From: Ciona intestinalis
Lineage: Eukaryota; Chordata; Ascidiacea; Phlebobranchia; Cionidae
DNA: 64,000 nucleotides
Assembly (NCBI RefSeq): GCF_000224145.3
Contig: NC_020166.2
Span: 1,968,319 to 2,032,318 of the forward strand
Direction: 5' to 3'
Below, piece by piece: positions 11,116 to 24,500 of the stretch. The translations under genes and the position numbers were made by a program. Every line of letters starts with the position of its first letter. Position 1 is the first letter of the stretch. Under the pieces are notes generated by a model, which was not told the origin of the DNA, did not search any database, and worked only from the letters and a program-made list of their open reading frames with translations.

Positions 11116-13472
11116 GCACAACTTGGCTCCGTGAAATCATCCATCAAATACTGTACAGCAATGAACCTGATCTTCTTGCAAAGATGAAACACTTTTCGCC
11201 AGTTTTTTCATGCTTGGAAATCGGGCCAGGTACTTGTGCATTAATGCTAAAACATGTAAGAAATGAAATATCATTAGCCAGTTTAACACGAAGGGGCCCA
11301 TTTTATACTTCTCCATGATTACATTATTAATCCTGTGTCAAATGGGACGAGAAAATGGAATAAAAAGGTGCCCTCCCACCCTAATATAATTATTTTTATA
11401 TTAGTCAGCAAATTCGAAGTGGTGGATAATCTTATTATGCGACAAAGAGTTTTTATGACCCACTTGTCACCAGCATGCTTAAACTTTGACAAGTTTCAAC
11501 GTAAAGGTGTAAAGGTTAGAAAATACATAAACACCATGGACAGTATGTTACTGAAAAGTCTGCATGTATTTTGATGAAGTTTTGTTTCTGCACTGAACCT
11601 AACTGAAAACCATATAGGTATGTAGTTTTTGTACGCGTCGCGTGTTTTGTGTTTTCAGAAACAATTTTATGAAACAAAGCTAACAAAACGGCATCTTAAA
11701 AGTTATTGCGAGACGTTTAAGAGTCTGTAACGGTAAAGTGTGATATGCACTTAATTATTCTATCACTAGATACATATTGAGTATACGCACCGATTGAGTG
11801 GCGTGGGAAAAGACGAGACACCTTTAGCACATAATGTCCAAATATCTTGTTTTAAACAAATAACAACGGCCTATGAGAGTCGTGGGGATACGGTTTTATA
11901 ATTCTTTGAATGTTTCGTTTTCTACAAAATGGGACGAGAAAATAGAATAAAAAATTGTCCCGTCCCGTCTCACCCCACCCGACCCCAGTATATGTATTAA
12001 AATTATTAGCTTTGAAATGCCTCAATTCGTCTATGTATAGGACATCGGTCCTATTTAAACTATTACAAATACTTACAATTTATTTTATCAGCTTATCTAC
12101 ATCATGAGAAATCCCAAAGACCAAGTTATTTCCTGGTATCACTTTGCTCATCAACACCATTTCATTCAAAACAAAGTCGAACCTTGGGACCAACTTTGTC
12201 CTGAAGATTTCGGCAAGTTCATTGATATCTGTATAGAAGGTGGGTTGTGTTTATTACTTGTCGTTGCTACCATGGTCTATGGAAGTTGTGAGGATACAGT
12301 TGTAAAATTCTTTGGCTGTTCTTTGTTCACTTACAATGAGAGAAAATAAAATGAAAGACTATCCCATCTTCCCCCACCCCTGTTATACGTGTCTCACATT
12401 AACCATTTTGGTTCAGGCAAAAATGTTATTTCTTTCTAGCATTCTCACTTGCAGAATGACAGTTAAAGTTATATCTGCAGAAATTACAGTCGCGTTATCC
12501 CATTATTATTAACAGGAAATCAAGGATACTTTGGAAAGCAAAGAGAAGGCTACTTGGAACACGTAAGATATTGGTACGAACATAAAGATGACCCAAATAT
12601 TCTATTTGTGATGTATGAAGATTTACAGCGGGTAAGAAGGAATTGAGGAGGCATATTTATTAGTTACTTTCAATGCAACCACAATGGTAGCTGCATCGAG
12701 CAACGAACTCGGTACCTTCTATCGTTACTAGCCGAGTTCTCTAGCAAGTATAGCATGGCGCATACTACTATACAGTTACGTGACTGCCCCAAATTAAGCT
12801 TTTAGTAATCTCCTAGTTCTTCAAAACAGGATTTTTGCAAAGAAGTTCGGAAAATATCCGATTTTCTTGAAGTACCGCTTTCAAATGCACAAGTGGATCA
12901 AATAATGAAAAACACGTCAATACAGAGCATGAAAAAAAATGTGCCAGACAAAGCAACAGACCTTGCAAAATCTATGGTCAGAAAAGGTAGTCAAATTTTA
13001 AAAAAATGTTGATTGAGAAAGAATGAATTATACACTTACACTTACTTATTCTTGTGTAGTGGGGCAACTTCAGAATTTATAGCATGTGTTCCAGAATTTA
13101 TATCATGTTTTTCCTATGTCCTTGGATGTCAAACACCTCTTGCCTGCAAAATACGTTTACATTAGTTTTTTTTAGAGTACATTGCATTATAAATGTATCT
13201 TGTCTAAACTCTCAGCTATATATTAAATATAAAGAAAAAAATACGAGGTGTATAAAACAGAACATCCATGTTATAAGGACTGTCTTTGTCCCGGAGAGCG
13301 AGGATAAATAAGTTACATTTATTCGGATTGCTATCCATATAACTAAACTACTTTTACAGGTAATGTAGGGAATTGGAAAGATCATTTCACAACCGAACAA
13401 TCTCAATATTGTGACGACAAAGTGAAGAGAATATTAGGAAACACCGACATACAGTTCACTTACGAACTTTAA
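11116..13472 (+). CDS. Sulfotransferase, second copy, exons 2-7 only
   Basis: Exons 11116-11229, 11405-11514, 12092-12239, 12516-12631, 12830-12986 and 13360-13472 have the same lengths and phases as exons 2-7 of the gene to its left. Comparing the coding parts by eye I find five base differences and three amino-acid changes (Arg to Gln in exon 3, Lys to Gln in exon 5, Met to Val in exon 6). Exon 1, with the start codon and half of the PAPS loop, is absent; it would fall in or before the N gap. The introns carry the same SINE and MITE insertions, with small indels such as an extra block of about 60 bases at 11600-11658. It is either a recent tandem duplicate or the other haplotype of the same locus. 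Confidence 0.8.
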
Positions 13473-14223
13473 CCGTAACATCTCCAAATATTCTTTATTA
13501 TCTGTATGTTTTCACTCGGCGAGTAACTTATTTGTTAATACATCTGTTCTGCTGCGCAATCTTTATGCACCGCTTGCCCAATTACTAATTATGCAATTTT
13601 TTTACGATTATTTTATTTTTTATACGACTATTAGTTTGGGAAAACATTGACTGACTACTAGTTTGAAGCAATGATCGTTAAGTGCCTCACCCAAGAACAC
13701 ATACGTCTACAATGGAAACAGCATTAAGCTTACACAATGGCAAAGAAGTTTCTTGTAAATACGCTTTTTACCACAAGTGTGTTTGCGACTGTTTTGTTCG
13801 TATGAATGTAACTTAATTTATCCCCGCGTGGCTGGAAAAAGACAGTCGTTATATACGGGTGTATACATCACCTCTTGCCAGCTTACAAGTTACCATGTAT
13901 ATTACATTTTTATGTTTCTCTATCCTGTATTATTTAGCTCATCATTAAAATATACAAGTTTCAGTTTCATTTTAACATTTTCCCATAAACAAATCACTAT
14001 TTAAACATGTCAGTTTTGTGCAGTCTAACGAATTGTTTCCTTCATGGCGTTTAATCAGCTTGTGTACATTTATTAGATTTGAACGTGCCCATATTAAGTG
14101 TACACATACGTTTATAATACAGCCTACTTTACTTTCGTTAATTTTGTGAAATTCACTGGTAAGCGGAGAAGGTGCCAAGCGAGGAACGAAAACACTGTGC
14201 TTTTACTGGTTACTGACAAAAAT

Positions 14224-14428
14224 GTATATATAGTAGGGTGGGGGAAGATGGGACACCTTTTCGTTTAGCTTTCTCTTTTCATTTGGTAGTAAACAAAGAA
14301 CATTCAATGAATTATAAAACCGTATCTTCACGACTTCCACAGACCGTTGTTAATTATTTAAAACATGGTCAGCCTATTTGGATATTATATGTTAAAGGTG
14401 CCCCATCTCCCTCCACTCTACTGTATAC
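14224..14428 (+). mobile_element. MITE-like inverted-repeat element, complete
   Basis: TATATAGTAGGGTGGGGG at the left and CTCCACTCTACTGTATA at the right are inverted and lie in TA-rich flanks. All interior landmarks are present. Confidence 0.8.
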
Positions 14429-15529
14429 TAAAACTAAGAGATAAAGAAACTACTTTAGCAATTCTACAAACAACAGGTAAACCATTGATACACATACATG
14501 TATTAACTATGGGTAAACAATTAGTTTGATTGATTTACCTTGGGTGGTTGAAGTTGATTGTCCTTACTAGGTGTCGCTCAGAAGTTGTTCTTTTTCGATT
14601 TGTTACGACGTGGGAGTTTCCCGACGTAGTAGGTATAATACTACCTTCATTCTCGAAAGGTTCATTTCCAACTGCCCTTTTGGAATATCTAACCTCGATT
14701 AGAAGGACGACTTGGCCAGTGCTTAGACATGAGTCGAAAGTATCTGAGTATATATCTTTATTGTTGATTTGACGTATTTGTAGGCATACCTACTTATGCT
14801 ACTTCTTTATTTGCTTCGTATAAAAACGGGTACACAAATCATCGTTTACACACAATCTCAATGACATTCGCCCAGTATCCAGTCAACAGAATGCCAATGT
14901 CCTAGTTAGCCGGCCAGCCGACACGTGGCTATTGCGTGCCAAGAATGCAGCAAGAGACGCTGTAGTTGATTAGGCGCGGTCAATCAACCAGAGGCACAAC
15001 AATGATTACTACAATGTTGTACTCACTCCGTATACATAACATTTGACAAACTGGTTTCCGGTTACGCACAACAAATGGGTCAGTCTGTACTTCAACTAAA
15101 ACAAAGCATAGACAACACTGCATCACATCAACTCCATGGCATATCGGAAATATGAGACACGAAATGCCGCCACTAAAGGAGTGGTTAGGTGTTGTTATGC
15201 ACCCATGTCCTACCTGCTACGTTGTCCTCTATACTCAACACTTCCTATAAATTTCCGGCGTCTTCATTTGCTCGTCCCTATATAATTTAGCCAAGAATGG
15301 GTGAGCATGCGAGTTAGTGCTGTATATCACACACTACAAGTCATTCCTTTGTTTATTTTTTTGGTTCGAAAACAGATGAAAGAAAATACTGATAAACGAA
15401 ATTGGAACAAAAGAAATGAAACATGATAAAATGGCATACAAAAAAATGAGGTAAAAATTAAAAGACCACTATATAAACAAAAACATGATTAAGAACTAAA
15501 ACAGAAAGAAAAAAGGCAAACTAAATTCA
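14429..15529. other. Intergenic, between sulfotransferase copy B and the Tudor gene 3' end
   Basis: No gene or recognisable repeat supported. A reverse-strand AATAAA near 15351 (seen as TTTATT) lies about 180 bases past the Tudor gene stop codon and is a reasonable polyadenylation signal for it. Confidence 0.5.
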
Positions 15530-18500
15530 CTAATTGGAAATTTTGAACAACAGTGTAAGTGGAACCGGAGAATCCACAACTGGCAAACTTTCCCAAACTC
15601 GAACTGCATAAGTCTCCATGTTGGCCACTGCACAAACAATAATACCTAATGTTGTTGGAAAATAACATATAATACTATGGGGTAAGTTGGGATATCGTTA
15701 GTAGGTATAGTAGGGTGGGGAAAGATGGGACACATAATCATTTTATTTTATTGTCTCATTTAGTAGTAAACAAAGAAAATTATAAGAATTACAAAATCGC
15801 ATCTTTACAACTCCCATAGACGTTGTTAATTGTTTAAAACACAATAAGGATATTTTGATATTACGTGCTAAAAGTGTCCCATCTCCCCCCACTCTACTAT
15901 ATATATATTATATATTTCCTGAGCAAATTTTAAACAATTAACAACCATCTTTAAGAATGTTTGCTACCAAATGAGACAAGAAAAATAAAACACGTCCCGT
16001 CTTACCCCACCCTACTACACTATTTATTACTGTAGAAACATGTTACCTTTTTTAATAATTGAATGTTCAAATATATTTGTGCAATGAACAGCTTGTGCTG
16101 GCAGATGAATAAAAGCTTCAACCATTGGAAGCAACTTGTCTGTGTTAAGCCAGAGTGTTGTCCCATAATCTACCAAGTAAACCTGTGTAATAAACATTTA
16201 AAGATTTGGTTACCAGCGCTGTGGCACAGTGGTAGCAAGCCTGCATATAACTCAATAGGTAATAGGTTCAAGGCTTGTTGCTGCCACCATTGTGGCCGTA
16301 TGTGACCTTGGACAAGACACTTAAAGACAATTGCCATCCACAAAGTGACATGGCGGGAACTCATAAGCGAATATAAGGCGTGTAAAACAGACAACGGTGT
16401 TATTGCGGATAATAACTTATATTAATTCATTTTAAAAAAGAAATATGCGAATATGTTACTAGTTAGTTTACCTTTACTCTGATGCTGGTAAAAGAACTCA
16501 GTTGTAACACGGCAACCCGACAAAATGTTAATTCATGAATGACGACAAACATTTCACCACATGTGGGAGCTACAGGGCCAAACCTAATTCAAAATAGAAA
16601 TCATATAAAGCTGTTCAGTGCCGTGGAACAGTGGTTATACTGCATATATATCGTAACTGGAGGTTATGGGTTTAATTGCTCTACTATTGTGGACCTGTGG
16701 AGATATTTAAGTGTATGCTACAAGCCAATGATGTCTTACAGGTTGTGCCAAGAAACATAATCACCAACAAAGTTACATAAGTGGTAACTCATAAAGTGCA
16801 TGAAATAACAACTGTCTTTGCTTCGTCACGTACGGATAATTAAAACAAAACCGAACATACATTCTTCTATTTTTTGAATAATAGGTCTTCATATCTTTTG
16901 TCAACTCCAACAACTTTTCAGGCACCAAAGAGAAATCTGTTTTGTTAAAATAGTTTTAAATTAATATTGTTGGTTAAAGTAGATTGTTAAGTTAGTTTAA
17001 CCAAATTGAATAACCTTTACAAAAAAATGTTTTTTGCCCAACAGGTGAACGATCTTTATTAGCATGAAATAGAAACAAATTCTATACATTTTTCGGCAAT
17101 TGCTCCAACCCAGTGGTCACTAATGGGTTGTCTAAACTGTTAGCAATATTAAAAAACAATCATGCCAAAGTTACATTCATGGTAACTTGTAAGAGGCATA
17201 GGTTGTACAAACACGAAGTGTATGAACACCTGTATTATAACGAGTGTTATTGTCCCACCACGAGAGGATAAAGCAAGTTACATTCATTATCCATACAAGT
17301 CATCTTTTTACCTTGTGTAAAGTTTGTCGTTGATTTTTTTATCACATGAGCATAAAAGTCTCTGTCCTTAAGCAGCATTATGACACGTACAATGGCACAA
17401 GTATCCGCTTCTAACGTCTCATGGGACATACTATGGTATGATAACACCTGAGGAGTGGGGGCTTACTGGAAGAGTTAAAACTATGTGCACATTGATTAGA
17501 CCTGTTTTAATATATATTAGGGTGGGGTGAGACGGGACAAGATTTTATTGTATTTTCCTGTCCAAGAAAAATTTTAAAAAATGTTTAAATTTTAAAAAAT
17601 GTGGTTATAAGACCATGCAAGCCTATATTAAGAATTCAGAAGAAGTTGCAGCAACCCGTGGATTTTCCAAGTAAAAAAGTAATTTCCCTTTAAAAGTCCT
17701 TACAAAAATAGAAACCAAAGTTGAAACATTATATTGTCCCATTGCAACCCCTGGAATTTTATAAAAATCAAAGCTATTTGTAAAGAAAATGTTAGCCTTA
17801 CCTTGGTGGATTGGTTAGCAAGAAGTTGTGTATTACATGGTATATGTTCCCATGCGCATTTATCTCCCCTCCAGCAATCTCCTTTCTGATAATACTTGCA
17901 GATTTTTGCACAAGTGTCCACGTTTTCCACTGCCACACATGCATCGTCGGTGTTTGTAGCATAGCTAGTAATAAATTATTTAAGTAAATGTGATTTTTTT
18001 ATCTTTGCTGGGCAACACAGGTGTTTTTGATTCACACACCTGGCGCCTGCTTACAAGATATCTTATGGCATGTTTAACTTTGAGAGTGATTTTTTTTTTT
18101 AAATTTAAACAACCCATAAGGGACCACTAGGTTGGAGCAATTGCTGTTAAATGTCTTGCACAAGAACACATGCACCCACCAAAGATAGCAGTCAAGCCTT
18201 GTACCCGTTACCTCTGGGTCAGAAGTAGGGATGGGCAAGATACTTAACTTAACCAGTATTGTTTAAACCAAGAGGTCAATAATAAGTTTTAGCACCCTGG
18301 GTGTCAGGGTAATGAGCCAACCCTGGCCTAAATCTCATGTCCTATAGCGCGATGTAGGACCTCAACCATGTAGACGTAGAGAGAAAAAAACAACTCATTC
18401 TTACTTATTTCGATTCGAATTAAAATCTTCCGCCATTGGGTTCCAATATTGTGGCAGTGAATCCTATAATTAAGTTCAAAATATTTGTATGCAGTTGTTT

Positions 18501-21500
18501 CTAATGATATTTTACTGTGTTTAACATAATATAGTAGGGTGGGGGAAGTTAGGACATCTTTTCGTTCTATTTTCTCGTCTCATTTCAGTAAACAAAGAAC
18601 ATTCAAAGAATTAATAAACCGTATTCCCACAACTTCCATAGACCGTTAATAATCGTTTAAAACAAGATCAGGATATTTGGAAATTATGTACTAAAGGTGT
18701 CCCATCTTTCCCCACAGTACTATATATATTTTTTGTTTTTCGGTTGCAGTAAAATCCGAAAATATAGAAAAGCAAAAACATGGAAATTAACTGTAAAACG
18801 AAAGTTTAATCAACTGTAAAACGAAAGTTTTATTAACTGGTTTTATTAAGTGTAAAACGAAAGAAAAAAATTATTAAAAAATATTGTGACACTTACACCT
18901 GACAAAAAGTTTTTAAAGGTTTAAGAGCCACACTTTTTAACAAATACTTTTTAAAATTCAATCAGTATTAACTTACTGCCAGATATTTCTGAACATTTGA
19001 AAACGAATTTTCATTTTCACCAGAATCTTTCAAAACATCCACAGAATATTCACTTTTGTAAAACAAGAAAGTTATGAAATATTTTTTGTAACGTAATGGT
19101 GAATTGAACATTTTTATCCTTGCATGGACAGGAAACGACATTTGTTATAACACCGGTGTACTGTTTCATACACCTCGTGCCAGCTTACGAGTTACCATGT
19201 ATGTAACTTTAAGGGTGATTGCTTTTTCTGTATGGCTGATAGCTTAGATTTTAGAAAACCCAGTAGTGACCATTGGGTTGGAGCAATTGCCGATAAGTTT
19301 CTTGCCCAAGGACTTGTACGCCAAACAATGGTAGTAACCATTCATCTCTGGGTTAGAGGCACGCACACTAATCACTATGCCATGGCAACAAAACTCAAAT
19401 ATTAAAATCAGGAGAAGCAGAAGGAAGAGGGCGAAGAGAAAGGAGAATGGATGGAGTTGATCTGTAACATCCTAACTTCTAAAGGAAGGGTGCAGAAGGC
19501 ACACAGAAATGCCATGAAAAGGAGACCTATGGTTCCATGAGGGCTATAGCACAATACATACATCCTTTGGTTACAATGCAGGCACACGAGCAGCAGAGCA
19601 ATAAATAAATACAACTCACTCTTTAGAGAAGCATGAAGTTGGTGAGAGAGAACTTGAACCAATATTTTCATCAAGTAACTGCAAACATGATATACAGTTA
19701 TGTGAGAAATGAAATATTAATTTAGAATTTTCATGTAAAATCTTGTTACACATTGGTGTTAAATGCCAAGAAAAAGCCACAAAAAAAAATTAGTTGAAAA
19801 TACCAAGGACAAGTATTATTAATAAAAGTTATGTAAAAAAAACTATACTGTTGTTACCCAGACTCTTTAAAAAACATATGGCTAAAATGAAACTTTTTAC
19901 AGTCTCATCTTTTCCAAATTACTGTATTTTACATACCACAAACGTTTTTGTTTAATTTTGTTAAATTAATATGGTAAACAAAATGTTTTCTGAAAAAAAT
20001 ATTATTTTTCTTTTTATATAGACCTACACAAGCAAGGATCTGATGCTACAAAAAGATAACGGTCAAAAATTAAAACCAACCAACTTTATGGTCTATATAA
20101 ATAAAAGACTGACAATGCATTTATGCGAAATATACATCTTTTATTACACAATACTGTATTTCTTATCACAAGAACTATTTGGTTCAGATCAGAGTCAGAT
20201 TCGCGAAATTTATTAAAGTTAGAATTCTCTGAGCATTTACCTTTATTGATTGAGTTATATCTTGATCAATACGAGCCAAACCAAGCAACATCATTATGTG
20301 GGATATGTTCCATAGTAATTTGTTTCCATTCTGGGAAAAAATTAAACACGGTATAACAACTCCAAAACTATTCAAATATAAAGGGACCAATGGGTTAGAG
20401 AAAATGTTTCTGATAAGTGTCTTTTCCAAGGACACATTCGCCGACAATAGACGCAGCATCGAGCCTTGAACCCGTATCCTCGGGGTAGAAGTAGGTGAGA
20501 TGCTAGTGCAACAGACATGTGTTATTCTACATACCTGGTCAATTGTAGAGAAATAGAGCTGAGTACAAACAGGGTTGTCTTCATCAGGTAATGGAATAAA
20601 CTGTGCCATGATCTATATATGAATGAATGAGTGTAACTTACTTTATCTTTGCGTGGCCATAATTAGACTGTCATTATAACAGGGGTGTTCATACACCTTG
20701 TGCTAGCTCACCAGTTACCATGTATGTTACCTGTTACTTTGTGGGTGAATACTTTTTTGGATTTTTTTTCATATATTTTTAATGTATGGCTGATAATTTG
20801 GACAACTAATTAGTGACCACTAGGTTAGAGCAATTGCTATGGGTATCTTGCCCAAGAACACACACACAAAACACTTTGAAATAAATACCTCATGTTTATC
20901 CGTGTGATATTGAAACCATGATGTGCATGATATACCCAGTATGTTGTTTGTGTTGTCCCAATCATTCATATATGGTTGAATCTGTGAAGAAAAATAATAT
21001 ATATATGATATATATGTAGGAATATTATGATAATAACTTTTATTTGTCTCTTCGATATAGACGAAAAGATGGAAAGATATTTTAAACGAAAATACAGGAT
21101 AGAGCAACAAAACATCAGTTGTTAACACAAGCCTACAGGTAAAAACATATTGAATGAATGAATAAAACGAATGGTTTTACATTTAGTTGAAAGATAGTAG
21201 GGTAGTCGCTGGTCGCTACACTTAAAATTATAAATTCATAAAAGTGCGGATTTAAACTGCAGGGGTTTTTAAACTTTTTGGCTCCGGACTGCTTTTAGTT
21301 TTTCACAACCCTTTATAATTAATTGTATATTATAATATATGCAGTAACTTGTAAAATTGATAAATTCTCGCGACCCCTTTGCTTTTATTATATAGGTGAC
21401 TATCAAAACACATATACAGTCCAAACACATACAGCATGTTAAATGTCTAAAAAACTAAAAACAAATTGTGCTTACCCCATATAAGCAGCAATGAATAGAA

Positions 21501-24500
21501 AAAGGTGGTTCTGATGTGAATTGACTTGAAATTGGACAAATATCATCTTTGTTTACAGTTTTACTACGTCCATAATCCAATAAGTGAACCTGGGAAATTC
21601 AAAATATTATCAAAACTTTTGTTTATATATTCCCTAATAAAGTCTCGCCAGATAGCAGACGAAAACGCTGGAAATACACTATGTGTTTTTACCAGATAAG
21701 CCGTTAAAACATTATTGACATTATGCCTGGTAGCAGACATTTCAATCATAAAAGAAAGTTTTTGAAAGAAAAGATGACAAATATATATACTAAGAATTAT
21801 AATCGCGACTCCAATTACTGCACTCCTGCCCCCACTGGTTACACCCCTGTTCAAACCCTTACCTTCACACTGGTGGAACTTTGAAAACCAAGAATAAATG
21901 CTCTGTACCAAACCTCAGAGCACAAAGCCACACAACGAGTCCCATAACTTGGGAAATCTTTAAACTGCAATCTACTGGTCCAAGGTTGGGAGTAAAACAA
22001 GTTTAATTCCTGTTGGAACCGGTCAAGACTGCTTTGATCCTCTTCAATTTGAATTTGAAAAGAGAAAGGATTTTCCACCATGGATAGTTTGACTTTCACC
22101 ATATCATCGGTTGGTGTTGATGGTGGTTTAGTTGGAGTGGTTCGTGTGCTTGTCTGTAATGCAGAATGAATGAAACTTGTTTTGGTTACCCCAGGTTGCT
22201 ATAACTTTACTAATATATGAAAAGGGTGTTTTTAAATATGACTGTCATAAAAAGATAAATTGCTTTATCCTTGCATGGCGACAAACTGACATTTGTTATA
22301 ACACAGGTGTTCTGTTTCATGCAACTCGGGCCAGCTTAGGAAGTACCACATATGTAACATTGTGGGTTTTGATTTCTGTATTGCTGACAATTTAACAACT
22401 CATTAGTGCCCATCTAGGGAACAGTAATGTTCCATATTGAAAACACGAATTAATAAATTACCGACCTGCTTTGAGTTTGTGTCTGAAACCTCAGTTTTAA
22501 ATTCGTCTAAACATTCTGTAATAAATGAAGAATATAACCATCTATCAAGAATTTAAATGATAAAGATTACTGTTTAAACAAATTCTTTATATATAAAATT
22601 CCAACTAATGTTATGTTCATACATACACCCTTTTTTCTTTTTTTAAATACTATGATTTTAGGTGGTAAAGGACATTCATTTTAAAATATTGCTTTTGTCA
22701 TATTTGAAGCAATAAAAGACATACCATTAGTTGGAGAACTAGTTTCGCTTGGTAACTCAACCTTGGTAGTGGAAATGAGTGATCTGTCCACCTCTTCTGG
22801 TGAAATAAAACACATACATAAAAATGTACTGCAGCAACATTTACCACAAGTTATGTTTTTATTTCTCTACCGGAGACTTTAGATTTCTATGACAATTAGC
22901 CAATTACCCATGGACATTTCAGAAGAACTATATATTAATACAATGTTTTTTATGTAAAACTAGTTTAAACTACTAATTATTTCAAACCTCTTTCAGAAAA
23001 TATAAAACTGTTAAAATCATCATTGCTTTCAACTTCCATTTGTTTTGTAGGCCTGTCTTTTTTTATCGGTGGCACAACCTATGTTAAAATGATATTTTTA
23101 ATTACAAATATAAAGTTAGTAACAATTAAGAACATTATAACAAAATAAATCCTTCCCGTACATCAGTATATATTGATACGGATTCCACTGCCAATATGCT
23201 ACCATTGTGGGCTTATGTGTCCTTTGGCAAGACACTTAATGGCAATTGCTTCAACCCAGCAGCCATTATTGGGATGATTAAATTGTCAGCCATACCGAAA
23301 ACACAATCACCCACAAAGTATCATACTTGGTAACTTTAAAGCGGGCACGCGATGTATGAAAAGAACAAACAACTGTTGTTTTCTGGCTATGGGAGGATAA
23401 AGCAAGTAACATTTATATGTTTTATCCATACTATACTAGTCTACAAGAGTAAATCTATGATAGGGACATAGGGTCATAGACCAACTCTGGCTCAATCCTG
23501 AACACAAGGCCTCATGGCATGCTTTGCCAAAGGACCTTACCAATATATAACAGAATACTCAACATATTGTGCACATTGAACAAGAGCATAAACAGTATAA
23601 CTTACCAAAGGTGAACAAATCAATTCATTTTCATGTATACTTTCACAAGGTGATTTATTTAATGAAACGTGTGACTTTGTATTTGAATAGGTTTCATTTT
23701 CTTCACACTGTACCTTAATTGAAGTATTTTTTAAAGTTTTTTAGGGTACGTTAACATAAGAATTTATAAGTTAACAATTTGTGCTGTATATAATAATAAT
23801 ATAACTTAATAATGAAAAAAATCTATTTTGGCCTATGGTAAAATCATTAAAAACATCCACAGTTTGGTATTATAAATACTTGTGCTAATCTACAGAGTGG
23901 TACACCTTATAGTTTAAAAGCTAGTAACAATGATGAATAAAGGAAAGTAACTTCAAGCCTTGACAAAATAAAGACTGCAGTAACAAGAAAGATACTGCAG
24001 TTGGCAAAACACACAAGACCAGTCATTTTAAGTTACCTATATCTGTTTTTTTTATAGAAAACATCAAAACTACCTTGGCTTTGGTAATGGCTTGGCATTG
24101 ATCTAAACAGGATTCATTGGTATTAACTTTACCTAAAGTTTCGTTGTCAAAATTTGCATGGCCAAGTACCACCATTGTGTCAGCTACACTTTTTAGCTTT
24201 ACGTCACTCTGTAGTGGGAAAGAAAAAACAGGTTTTATTTCGTTTAAATGGATGTATGCAAAGTTTGTACTTAAATGTATTTGTGTCATTGTGTATATGT
24301 GATTTTTTTAAACTGAATGGGTATAAAAGCAAAGTATGCACCTAAATGTATGTGTATGTAACTTTGCTTAAATAAATGTATGTTATCAGAAAAATGAAAG
24401 TTGTTATAACACTGGTGTGTGTTCTGCTTGACTGTTTCATACACAGGGCCGGTTACAGGTTACCACAAATGTAACTTTGTGGGTGATTGTTTTTCTGCAT

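Larger units (their letters stand above)
7673..14155 (+). repeat. Direct duplication of about 3.2 kb (7673-10835 and 10961-14155)
   Basis: Two head-to-tail units align almost base for base over their whole length, including introns, inserted repeats and 3' flank, and are separated only by the N gap. Differences are scattered substitutions and short indels. See the finding on a possible haplotype artefact. Confidence 0.9.
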
